Positions 7,386 through 15,921 of a stretch of 64,000 nucleotides of DNA are shown here, in pieces; within the stretch, counting starts at the first letter, position 1; each line of letters begins with the position of its first letter. The translations under genes and the position numbers were made by a program. The DNA is taken from the NCBI GenBank assembly GCA_017394835.1, contig JAFPXD010000059.1:61825-125824 (forward strand), written 5' to 3'. The stretch is from Clostridia bacterium. Its GTDB lineage: Bacteria > Bacillota > Clostridia > Christensenellales > CAG-138. The notes under the pieces are model-generated. The model was not told the DNA's origin, did no database searches, and was given only the letters and a program-made list of their open reading frames with translations.

Positions 7386-8335
7386 ATCGTTACTGCTCCT
7401 TTGAAATATTCTGTGATCGCCCTGTGAAGGGACTCCTTATCGGGATACTCCGCGGGATCGAACCAGCGGATCCGCTTATCTCTCTTGAACCACGCTATCT
7501 GCCTTTTGGCAAAGCGGCGCGTGTCCCGCTTTATGAGGGCGACCGTCTCATTATAAGTGGCTTCCCCCTCAAAATATGAAATGAATTGTTTATAGCCTAT
7601 TGCCTGCAATGCAAGGACCGGCGTTTTGCCGCAGTTTTCGTACAGCTTGCGCGCTTCTTCGAGCAGGCCGTTTTCAAGCATCATATCGACTCTTCTGCCT
7701 ATTCTCTCATAAAGGACGGCGCGATCCATCGTAAGCCCCGCGATAACGGGATTAAACGGGATCTTGGCTTGACGCTCGTTCAAAAAATCGCCGCCGTTCT
7801 CCGTCAGCGTTGCGCCCGTCGCCTTTTTTACTTCAAGCGCGCGGATTATCCTTTTAAGGTCGTTCGGGTGCAGTCTCTCGGCCGAAACGGGATCCGTCTC
7901 GGCAAGTCTCCTGTGAAGGACTCCGGGTTCGGCGCTTTCCTCATCCATAAGCATCCGGCGGAATTCCCGATCGGGCCCCGCGGCGCTGAAATCGAGCGGA
8001 TAAAGCAGCGAATTAACATAAAGCCCTGTCCCGCCGGCGACTATCGGCGCTTTCCCACGGGAGACGATATCCTCAATGCAGGCGGCGGCGTCACGAGCGA
8101 AGCAGGCAACGTTGTAATCCTCATCCTTATAATCGACTATATCAATAAGATGATGCGGAACGCCGCGTTTTTCCTCCTCCGTGGGCTTTGCGGAGCCCTT
8201 ATCGAGCCCGCGGTATATCTGGATGGAGTCAGCCGATATTACCTCGCCGTTCATGGCAATGGCGCAGGCAACTGCGGCGTCCGTCTTGCCGCTCGCCGTG
8301 GGGCCGACTATGAAATAAACGACGGGCTTTTCCAT
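7382..8335 (-). CDS. miaA: tRNA dimethylallyltransferase
   Basis: A 317-residue enzyme that adds a dimethylallyl group to A37 of tRNAs reading UNN codons. Walker A is GPTASGKT at the N-terminus; the tRNA/prenyl motif ISADSIQIYRGLDKGSAKPT follows. GGTGLYVNSLLYPLDF and the C-terminal KRQIAWFKRD are also typical. MiaB, encoded four genes upstream, methylthiolates its product. The start shares one base with the mutL stop. Confidence 0.96.
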   Translation of the reverse strand: MEKPVVYFIVGPTASGKTDAAVACAIAMNGEVISADSIQIYRGLDKGSAKPTEEEKRGVPHHLIDIVDYKDEDYNVACFARDAAACIEDIVSRGKAPIVAGGTGLYVNSLLYPLDFSAAGPDREFRRMLMDEESAEPGVLHRRLAETDPVSAERLHPNDLKRIIRALEVKKATGATLTENGGDFLNERQAKIPFNPVIAGLTMDRAVLYERIGRRVDMMLENGLLEEARKLYENCGKTPVLALQAIGYKQFISYFEGEATYNETVALIKRDTRRFAKRQIAWFKRDKRIRWFDPAEYPDKESLHRAITEYFKGAVTI

Positions 8336-10287
8336 CAGACGATCCTCTTGAACATCTTTTCAAGCTCGCGCTTCGATACGCGGAGCATAACGGGCCTCCC
8401 GTGGGGGCAGGTAAGCGGAGTGGAACCATCCGCATAATGGCTGAGAAGATCGCGTATCGAGGCTTCATCAAGGGTTTGCCCGGCCTTTATCGCGTGCTTG
8501 CAGGAGGACTGGATAAGCGAAGAGCGAATTACGTCCAGCTCCGTTACGGAGCCCTGCCGCCTTACAATATCTATCATTTCGCCAAGCAGTTTTTCCGCGT
8601 TCTCCTTCCTGACTCCGTTGGGTATTGCGTGAACGGAAACGGACATGGGGCCGAATTCGTCTATCTCGAAACCGAGCTCGCGGAAGCGTTCAATGTTTTC
8701 AATAAGTATTGAAAAATCGGTAGGATCCAGCCTCACTATTACCGAAGTGAGCAGTATCTGCGATTCGAAGCGGAGCTCGTTTTTAATAAGCTTTTCATAC
8801 AGTATGCGTTCATGCGCGGCATGCTGATCTATGCAGAATACCGAATCCCCCTGTTCGACCAGGATATAGGTATCAAACGCCGTGCCTATAACGGTGTATG
8901 GAGCAAGATCGAATGAAATTACCTCCGCTCTCTCTTCGGGTTCCTTATGAGGCTTCGTAAAGGTGTAATGGATCACCCCGTTAACGTCTGTTTCGGTCAT
9001 TGCAGGAGCGGAAGCGCCGCTGTCACGCATTACGATCCCCGAGGGCTCGCATGAGGGCTTGGTTTGTTCCGTAAACGCCGCCGCATTATCTTCCTCTTTA
9101 CGGTATTCGGGCCTGTTTGCGGGCTTATACTCGTATTTTTGCTTCGTTTCCTCAGCCGCCGTTTCGGCCCTGCGCTCGTTTTCGGCTTCCTCCAGGAGCT
9201 CCGAAAGCCCCGTATGCTTTTCTTCCCCGTCCCTTTTGAATACGTTATATGCGGGCTCGAATTCGGGAACGGGCTCCTCTTCCAAAACGTTCCCCTTCCT
9301 TTCGAGCGCCTCGCGGACGGCATGTGTCACGGCGGCTGTGATGCGCTCCTCGTCACGGAATCTGACCGTGAGCTTGTTCGGGTGCACGTTCACATCGACT
9401 TCACGCGGGGAAAGCTTTATTTCAAATGCAAAGAACGGGAACCTTCCCACCATCAGGCGTGTATTATACGCCCTCTGCACCGCATAGCTTATCTGCTGCG
9501 ACCTTATGTAACGTCCGTTCACGAATACGCTCTGCCAAACGCGGTTGCCCTTTGCCAGATACTCATCGCCGCAGAAGCCGGAAATGCGGAGATAGCCGTC
9601 GTCGTAAAACACGTGCTTCAAATGCTCGGCAATATCCGGCCCGTAAATACAGACGAGAGCGTTTTCAAGGGAGCTGTCTCCCGCGCTGTGATAGACGGGC
9701 TTGCCATTGTTTATGAACTTTATTGAAACTCCCGTATTGCCGAGGATCAGTCGGAGCACGTAATCGCCCACGGCCGCCGCCTCCGCCCTTGCAGAGCGCA
9801 GGAATTTGAGCCTTGCGGGGACGTTATAAAACAGCTCGCTCACTTCAATGCTCGTTCCTTCGGGGCATCCGCAGGGCTCGAATTCGCGGACCGAACCGCC
9901 TTCCAGCCTTATCAGAGTCCCGTGATCTTCCTGTGCGGTGTGGGTGCGCATGGTCACCTTCGAGACCGCCGCTATCGAGGCAAGCGCTTCGCCGCGGAAG
10001 CCCAGCGTTTCTATGCCGTCAAGGCCCTCCGCCGAATAAAGCTTGCTCGTCGCATGACGAAGGAAGGCCGTCTTGACGTCATCCGAGGTGATCCCGCAGC
10101 CGTTATCGGTTATCCTTATGTATTCCGTGCCGCCGTCTCGTATATCTATCGTAACTGAGGTCGCGCCCGCATCAAGCGAGTTTTCCACGAGCTCCTTCAC
10201 TACTGAAGCCGGTCTTTCGACTACCTCGCCCGCCGCTATCTTGTTTGCAAGACCCGGCTCAAGTATCTCTATCCTTCTGACGTTCAT
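8335..10287 (-). CDS. mutL: DNA mismatch repair protein MutL
   Basis: A 650-residue protein. N-terminal GHKL ATPase: VKELVENSLDAGATSV, DNGCGI, FLRHATSKL, GFRGEALASIAAV, then FYNVPARLKFL. A variable acidic linker spans about 340-440. The C-terminal domain has the endonuclease motif DQHAAHERILYE plus CPHGRPVML, so this is the nicking type MutL of bacteria without MutH. Its ATG overlaps the mutS stop by four bases. Confidence 0.97.
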   Translation of the reverse strand: MNVRRIEILEPGLANKIAAGEVVERPASVVKELVENSLDAGATSVTIDIRDGGTEYIRITDNGCGITSDDVKTAFLRHATSKLYSAEGLDGIETLGFRGEALASIAAVSKVTMRTHTAQEDHGTLIRLEGGSVREFEPCGCPEGTSIEVSELFYNVPARLKFLRSARAEAAAVGDYVLRLILGNTGVSIKFINNGKPVYHSAGDSSLENALVCIYGPDIAEHLKHVFYDDGYLRISGFCGDEYLAKGNRVWQSVFVNGRYIRSQQISYAVQRAYNTRLMVGRFPFFAFEIKLSPREVDVNVHPNKLTVRFRDEERITAAVTHAVREALERKGNVLEEEPVPEFEPAYNVFKRDGEEKHTGLSELLEEAENERRAETAAEETKQKYEYKPANRPEYRKEEDNAAAFTEQTKPSCEPSGIVMRDSGASAPAMTETDVNGVIHYTFTKPHKEPEERAEVISFDLAPYTVIGTAFDTYILVEQGDSVFCIDQHAAHERILYEKLIKNELRFESQILLTSVIVRLDPTDFSILIENIERFRELGFEIDEFGPMSVSVHAIPNGVRKENAEKLLGEMIDIVRRQGSVTELDVIRSSLIQSSCKHAIKAGQTLDEASIRDLLSHYADGSTPLTCPHGRPVMLRVSKRELEKMFKRIV

Positions 10288-12887
10288 AACTTAGCCCTCG
10301 TACTCAATTCGTAAAGCTTGCTCAGCGCCTCCATTGGAGTGAGCCTGTTTACGTCTATGTTTTTCAGTTCCTCAAGTATATCCTCGCCATCGGTCGAGCC
10401 AAGCAGGCTCACCTGCTCCGCAAGAGTATCGCGGACTCTGGAAGCGGCGTTGTTTATATCGGAATCCTCAAGCTGCTGCAGTATCTCCTTTGCGCGCTCA
10501 ATAAGGCTGTAAGGCAGCCCTGCGAGCCTCGCCACCTGTATGCCGAAGCTCTTATCCGCTCCTCCCCTCATTATTCGGCGCAGGAATATTATGTCGTCGC
10601 CGTGTTCCTTAACGGTAATGCGGTAATTCTTTACGCCTTCGAGCTTGCCTTCAAGCTCCGTGAGTTCATGGTAATGCGTGGCAAAGAGGGTCTTTGCGCC
10701 GCATTTGCGCTTATCGGCAATATGCTCGACCACCGCCCAAGCTATCGAAAGCCCGTCGAAAGTGCTCGTTCCCCTGCCGATCTCGTCAATTATAAGAAGG
10801 CTCTTTGAGGTGGAGTTATTCAGGATGTTCGCCATCTCGCTCATCTCGACCATAAAGGTCGATTGCCCGGTGGAGAGCGAATCGGATGCGCCCACCCTCG
10901 TGAATATCTTATCGGTCAGGCAGATGCTCGCCTGCTTTGCCGGCACGAAAGAACCAATATGCGCCATCAGGGTGATGAGCGCTACCTGCCTCATATAGGT
11001 GGATTTGCCGGCCATGTTGGGGCCGGTGAGTATGACTATGCGTTCATCCTTATCGTCAAGCTCGGTGGAGTTGGGCACGAAGGGATCCTTCATGCTCCTT
11101 TCGACTATCGGGTGCCGCCCGTCAACGATTTTCAGCTTTCCGTTTTTGGTTATGCGGGGGCGGCAGTAATCGTATTCGGAAGCGCATCTTGCAAGGGACG
11201 CGAAGCAGTCGAGCTCTGCCAAAAGGATCGAATCCTTTTTGAGCCTTGATATGCAGTCGTTCAAAAGCGCCCTTATATCGCAGAAAAGCTTGTATTCCAG
11301 CGCTATGCTCTTTTCCTCGGCGCCGAGTATCCTTTCTTCAAGTGCTTTGAGCTCCGCGGTCACGTAACGTTCCGCGTTCGCCAGCGTTTGCTTGCGCTGA
11401 TAATCGAGCGGGATAAGCTGTTTATAGGAATTCGTTACCTCTATATAATAGCCGAAGACCCTGTTATAACCTATCTTCAGGTTTTTGATGCCAGTGCGCT
11501 CGCGCTCTTCGTTTTCGAGCTTTGCCAAAGCGCTGCGGCCTCCGTGTGAAAGCGCGCGCAGTTCATCCACGTCCTTATTGTAGCCTTCGCGGAGTATGCC
11601 CCCGTCCTTTACCGAAAGCGGCGGCTCATCGACTATCGCCCTTTCAAGCAATGCCCTGACGTCATCCATCGGGTCGAGCTCATCCCTTATTCGGGCAAGG
11701 GGCGCACATTCGGAAAATGAAGCAAGCACCGCTAAAATGGGATGCACCCTTGCAAGAGTTTTACGAAGAGCGTCACAATCCCTTGCGTTGACCGTGCCGT
11801 AAGCGATCCTGCTGCAAAGCCTTTCAATATCGTAGATGCCTTCCAGCGCGCCGCAAAGCAGACCGCGCTCCTTAGCGCCTGCGACGAGCGCCGCCACTGC
11901 GTCGAGCCTTTCTTCTATTGCATCGGCGGACTGCAAGGGCTGATCGATCCAGCTTCTTAAAAGCCTTGCGCCCATCGATGAGCGCGTCTTATCGAGCACG
12001 CCGAGAAGTGTCGCGCGTTTGCTTCCATCCGAACGAATAGGCGCGGTAAGCTCAAGATTTCGCCTTGAAGCAGCATCTATCCCCATGTATTCACCGGGTG
12101 TTACGAGCATTATTTTCTTGATATGCGAAAGGGAATTCTTTTGAGTATCCTCAAGATAGCGCATAAGCGCGCCCGCGCATGCCGCAGCCATGGACCTGTC
12201 CAAAATGCCGTACCCTGAAAGTGAGCTGACCTTGAAATGATCCATGAGGGTCTTCTGGCCGCGCTCTATATCGAAATATTTCTGTTCCTTCTTTTCAATA
12301 TAATAGCGGGACGCGATGGGTTTTATAAGACTTTCGGTTTCAAATAGATGCTCGTTTGCGATTATTTCGCGCGGGTCGATCCTCGTAAGCTGATCTATGA
12401 GCTCCTGCCGGGAGCGTTCGCCCAACAATTCCTCCGTATAGAAGTCGCCCGTCGAAACGTCGCAGTATGCGATCTCAAAAGCGCCTTTACCTGCGAGTAC
12501 AGCCATTATATAGTTGTTGGCGTTTTCGGGAAGCATCTGCTCCTCGATCACTGTGCCGGGAGTGATGACCCTTATAACGTCCCTTTCGACAAGGCCCTTT
12601 GCAAGGGCCGGGTCTTCGAGCTGTTCACAAATGGCTACCTTATAGCCCTTATCAATGAGCTTGTTTATATAGCCGTTTACCGAATGATACGGCACTCCGC
12701 ACATGGGCGCGCGTTCCAAAAGGCCGCAGTCTCGCCCGGTGAGCACCAGTTCAAGCTCCCTGGAGGCCGTTTTGGCGTCCTCAAAAAACATCTCATAGAA
12801 ATCTCCGAGACGGAAAAAGAGCAGACAATCACTATACTTTTCCTTGAGTTCAAGGTATTGCTGCATCATCGGTGTCAAAGACGCCAT
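10284..12887 (-). CDS. mutS: DNA mismatch repair protein MutS
   Basis: An 867-residue mismatch sensor. The N-terminal domain has the mismatch-wedging F-x-E within GDFYEMFFEDA (preceded by TPMMQQYLELK); connector, lever and clamp domains follow; the ATPase carries Walker A GPNMAGKSTYMRQ, Walker B LLIIDEIGRGTSTFDG and the TLFATHYHEL motif. Full length for the MutS1 family. It lies 12 bases after miaB. Confidence 0.98.
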   Translation of the reverse strand: MASLTPMMQQYLELKEKYSDCLLFFRLGDFYEMFFEDAKTASRELELVLTGRDCGLLERAPMCGVPYHSVNGYINKLIDKGYKVAICEQLEDPALAKGLVERDVIRVITPGTVIEEQMLPENANNYIMAVLAGKGAFEIAYCDVSTGDFYTEELLGERSRQELIDQLTRIDPREIIANEHLFETESLIKPIASRYYIEKKEQKYFDIERGQKTLMDHFKVSSLSGYGILDRSMAAACAGALMRYLEDTQKNSLSHIKKIMLVTPGEYMGIDAASRRNLELTAPIRSDGSKRATLLGVLDKTRSSMGARLLRSWIDQPLQSADAIEERLDAVAALVAGAKERGLLCGALEGIYDIERLCSRIAYGTVNARDCDALRKTLARVHPILAVLASFSECAPLARIRDELDPMDDVRALLERAIVDEPPLSVKDGGILREGYNKDVDELRALSHGGRSALAKLENEERERTGIKNLKIGYNRVFGYYIEVTNSYKQLIPLDYQRKQTLANAERYVTAELKALEERILGAEEKSIALEYKLFCDIRALLNDCISRLKKDSILLAELDCFASLARCASEYDYCRPRITKNGKLKIVDGRHPIVERSMKDPFVPNSTELDDKDERIVILTGPNMAGKSTYMRQVALITLMAHIGSFVPAKQASICLTDKIFTRVGASDSLSTGQSTFMVEMSEMANILNNSTSKSLLIIDEIGRGTSTFDGLSIAWAVVEHIADKRKCGAKTLFATHYHELTELEGKLEGVKNYRITVKEHGDDIIFLRRIMRGGADKSFGIQVARLAGLPYSLIERAKEILQQLEDSDINNAASRVRDTLAEQVSLLGSTDGEDILEELKNIDVNRLTPMEALSKLYELSTRAKL

Positions 12888-12899
12888 AGTTAATGCTCC

Positions 12900-14294
12900 T
12901 TAATCGATTATTTCTCCCGCAAGCGAATTGAATCGGATCCCGTTGATCCTGACCCTTCTGTATTGACCGATGAGCTCTTCGCCGCCCTTGACGTAAACCA
13001 TTTTGAGCGAAGGCAGCTTGCCGAACATCATGGGTTCCCCGCGCGTATCGCGGCCTTCTATTAGGATCTCGCCTTCGGTTCCCAAATACTTATCGTTTTG
13101 ACCTACGGCCGATTCCATGATCACCGAGTTGAGGCGTGCAAGGCGTGCTTTTTTTACTTCCTCGGGTATCTGCCCTTCCATGCGTGCGGCGACAGTCCCC
13201 TGCCTTACCGAATAAGCGAAAGAGTACGCCGCGGAAAAGCCCGCCTCACGAACGAGGGAAAGGGTATCTTCAAGATCTTCATCCGTTTCGGTCGGGAAGC
13301 CCACTATAATATCCGTTGTGATCTCAATGCCGGGCACGTTCTCACGCAGATCGCGCACGAGCTCAAGATAATGCTCCCTCGTATAGCGGCGGTTCATGAG
13401 CTTCAGTATCCTGTTGCTGCCGGACTGTACGGGCAGATGGATATGCTCGCAAACCTTATCGCATTCGGCCATAGCCATAACGAGCTCATGCGAAAGATCC
13501 TTGGGATGCGAGGTCATAAAGCGAAGCCTTTTCAAGCCTTCCACTTTGTTCACCATACGCAGCAGTTCGGGGAATGAAACGCCGTTCCCGTTATAGGAAT
13601 TGACATTCTGCCCCAAAAGAGTGACTTCGGTAAAGCCTTCTTCCTGTACGGCCCTTCTCACTTCCTCAACTATATCCTCCGCGCGGCGTGAACGCTCCCT
13701 GCCCCTGACGTAAGGAACTATGCAGTATGAGCAGAAATTGTTGCAGCCGTACATTATGTTCACGAAAGTGGAAAAGCCCTCGTTCCGCTTTATGGGGAGG
13801 CCTTCCGGTATTTCGCCTTCTGTATCGCGGATCTCAAGGACCCTTTCGCCCTCCATAACGCGTTCCAAAAGCTGAGGGAATACCGCAAGCTCATTGGTGC
13901 CGAAAACGAGATCCACGAACGGGAAGCGCGCCATCATTCTCTTTGCCGCATCGCTCTGCTGCATCATGCAGCCGCAAACGCCCAAAATAAGGGCGGGATT
14001 TTCCTTTTTGAGCTCCTTTATAAAGCCGACGTTGCCGAAAGTACGCCGCTCGGCATTATCCCTTATGCAGCATGTATTGAAAATGATAAGATCGGCGTTC
14101 GGTTTATCTTCCGCTCTTGTAAACCCCATCTTTTCGAGCATGCCCGCCAGCGTTTCCGAATCATGCTCGTTCATCTGGCAGCCATACGTTTCGATATAAT
14201 AGCGCGGCGCCGCCTCGCCCAGGCGGGATCTGATCCTTCCGATCGACTCATAGGAAGCTTCTATAACGGCTTTTTCAACATATTTAGGCTCCAT
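12900..14294 (-). CDS. miaB: tRNA-2-methylthio-N6-dimethylallyladenosine synthase
   Basis: A 464-residue radical-SAM methylthiotransferase. The N-terminal UPF0004 domain has three cluster cysteines (ETYGCQMNEHDSE, NTCCIRDNAE, GVCGCMMQQ); the radical SAM motif is CNNFCSYCIVPYVRG; a TRAM domain ends the protein. The frame stays open to 14624, but ATG 14294 is preceded by GGAGGG and begins the family-like MEPKYVEK sequence, so I take that start. First gene of the miaB-mutS-mutL-miaA-hfq-ynbB operon. Confidence 0.96.
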   Translation of the reverse strand: MEPKYVEKAVIEASYESIGRIRSRLGEAAPRYYIETYGCQMNEHDSETLAGMLEKMGFTRAEDKPNADLIIFNTCCIRDNAERRTFGNVGFIKELKKENPALILGVCGCMMQQSDAAKRMMARFPFVDLVFGTNELAVFPQLLERVMEGERVLEIRDTEGEIPEGLPIKRNEGFSTFVNIMYGCNNFCSYCIVPYVRGRERSRRAEDIVEEVRRAVQEEGFTEVTLLGQNVNSYNGNGVSFPELLRMVNKVEGLKRLRFMTSHPKDLSHELVMAMAECDKVCEHIHLPVQSGSNRILKLMNRRYTREHYLELVRDLRENVPGIEITTDIIVGFPTETDEDLEDTLSLVREAGFSAAYSFAYSVRQGTVAARMEGQIPEEVKKARLARLNSVIMESAVGQNDKYLGTEGEILIEGRDTRGEPMMFGKLPSLKMVYVKGGEELIGQYRRVRINGIRFNSLAGEIID

Positions 14295-14324
14295 TGTGCC
14301 CTCCGTACATATTTTAACATTATA

Positions 14325-14353
14325 ATTATACATCAAAAAGCTCCCCTTTTCAA
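14325..14353 (-). promoter_or_regulatory. Promoter of the miaB-mutSL-miaA-hfq operon
   Basis: Minus strand: TTGAAA, 17 bases, TATAAT, about 30 bases before the miaB start. Back-to-back with the promoter of the 14440 gene. Confidence 0.8.
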
Positions 14354-14381
14354 CATTATTGAGGCGGCTTAAACAAAAAGC

Positions 14382-14409
14382 TTGAATTGCTCGCCGTATT
14401 TGGTATAAT
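14382..14409 (+). promoter_or_regulatory. Promoter of the PrsA/SurA-like lipoprotein gene
   Basis: TTGAAT, 16 bases, TATAAT, about 30 bases upstream of ATG 14440. Confidence 0.7.
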
Positions 14410-14439
14410 ACCGCTATACGACTTTCGAAGGAGATAAAC

Positions 14440-15792
14440 ATGAAATCATTTACAAAAACCGTAAGGCTTCTTTCCGTACTGCTTGCGGTGATCATGGCCG
14501 CCGCAGTATTCGCTTCCTGCAAGCTCACCGAAGACGAACCCGACGCGACTGACGAACCCGCTGTCTCCGCAGCGCCCGTTGACCTTGAAGGAGTTGACGG
14601 TAAGACCGTTATCATGAGCAGCAAACACGTCGATATGACTATGTACGATTTCGGTCAGGAATTCTATTCGAACCGCTACTATCAGTATTTCCTGTACGGC
14701 GCGATGACCGCCGATCAGTACTGCGATACCATAATCGAAGAGGTTTCAAACTTCGTCGCCATACTCAACGCCGCTGAGGAAGCGGGCGTCACCCTCACCG
14801 AGGATGAAAAAGAAGAGATAAACGTTCAGATGGAAAGCCAGCTCGAACAGGTGCTTGTTCGCTATGAGCAGGACGTTGCGGAAGACGTTGAGGATAAGCG
14901 CGCGGAAGCAAAGCGCCTTATGGATGAGGATCTTGCGGCCGACGGCCTCGATTACGATACTTTCGTTGAGCTTGCGAAGCTCAGCATGTGCCGTTACGCC
15001 CTTGCCGATAAGTACTATCAGCAGCTTCTCAGCGAGGTCGAGATCGATGAAAGCGACGTGCTCGCTTACATCAACGATCAAAAGGTTCAGGAGGCATCCT
15101 CCGCTATGACCGATTTCACCGATAAGCTCAACGCCTATCTTGAAGGGCAGGGCCCCTCCCCCGTCGTCGTTCCCGACGACTGCTTCTCCGTCAACCACAT
15201 ATTCCTCAAATATGAGACCACCACGGATGAACAGGGCTATATGGATTACGTTACCACCAGCCGCACCGATGATGAAAAGAAGCTCGAGGAGCTCTTTGCG
15301 GGCGTTGCCGGATATGAAGAGTTCATGAAGCTTGAAGAGGAATACGGCGAAGATCCCGGCATGGATAACGAAAACATCCGCGAATACGGTTACGTCATCC
15401 ATCCCGATCTTTTGGATTCCTATTATCCCGGCTTCGTTTATGCCGCGATGAATCTTCGCGAGAAGGGCTGGAAACCCGAAATAAACCTTGAAAACGGCCA
15501 AAACATCGATCTGCCCGAGCTTGAAATGTTCACTCTTGCGGACGGTACCGAGGTCGTCAAGGTAAGGACCGAGCCCGGCGTCCACTACATCATTATAAAC
15601 AAGGAGTACGATAAGGGCGTTATCCCCTATGAGAAGGGCGATGCAAGATGGGAATCCTGGCTTTCCACGCTTCGTCAGAACAAATTCCAGGAGGATTTTG
15701 AAGCGCTCAATAACAGTTGGAAGGAGCTTTACCCCATCGAGATCAGGACCGATCTGATAAAGGCCAAATTCGCCGTCGAGCCCGGCGCTTGA
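14440..15792 (+). CDS. Exported lipoprotein, PrsA/SurA-like foldase
   Basis: A 450-residue lipoprotein: signal peptide with FASC lipobox (C27), a Glu/Asp/Pro-rich stretch, then helical segments typical of SurA N-domains (TLTEDEKEEINVQME..., LAADGLDYDTFVELAKLS). Around 245-350 lies a possible parvulin-like region (FSVNHIFLKYET, then GYVIHPDLLDSYYPGFVYAAM and later VHYIIINKEYD), but the parvulin active-site pattern is weak. Likely helps fold secreted proteins. Monocistronic with its own promoter. Confidence 0.75.
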   Translation: MKSFTKTVRLLSVLLAVIMAAAVFASCKLTEDEPDATDEPAVSAAPVDLEGVDGKTVIMSSKHVDMTMYDFGQEFYSNRYYQYFLYGAMTADQYCDTIIEEVSNFVAILNAAEEAGVTLTEDEKEEINVQMESQLEQVLVRYEQDVAEDVEDKRAEAKRLMDEDLAADGLDYDTFVELAKLSMCRYALADKYYQQLLSEVEIDESDVLAYINDQKVQEASSAMTDFTDKLNAYLEGQGPSPVVVPDDCFSVNHIFLKYETTTDEQGYMDYVTTSRTDDEKKLEELFAGVAGYEEFMKLEEEYGEDPGMDNENIREYGYVIHPDLLDSYYPGFVYAAMNLREKGWKPEINLENGQNIDLPELEMFTLADGTEVVKVRTEPGVHYIIINKEYDKGVIPYEKGDARWESWLSTLRQNKFQEDFEALNNSWKELYPIEIRTDLIKAKFAVEPGA

Positions 15793-15817
15793 TAAGATGG
15801 AGCCAATATGCAGCAAA

Positions 15818-15841
15818 AGCGGCGCTTTTAGCGCCGCTATA
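15818..15841 (+). terminator. Hairpin after the foldase gene, probable terminator
   Basis: Eight-bp GC-rich stem AGCGGCGC/GCGCCGCT. The following tract is only A/T-rich, so termination may be partial. Confidence 0.55.
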
Positions 15842-15876
15842 ATTATAATCTCATAAGCAAATTGCTTTACAGCATG

Positions 15877-15905
15877 GAAAAACGGGCTCCTTTCGGGAGC
15901 CCGTT
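15877..15905 (-). terminator. Terminator of the surE-to-ispH/rpsA operon
   Basis: Minus strand: 10-bp stem AACGGGCTCC/GGAGCCCGTT, 5-base loop, then TTTTCC right after the 3' arm. Confidence 0.85.
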
Positions 15906-15921
15906 AAAGCTTTTGCCTTTA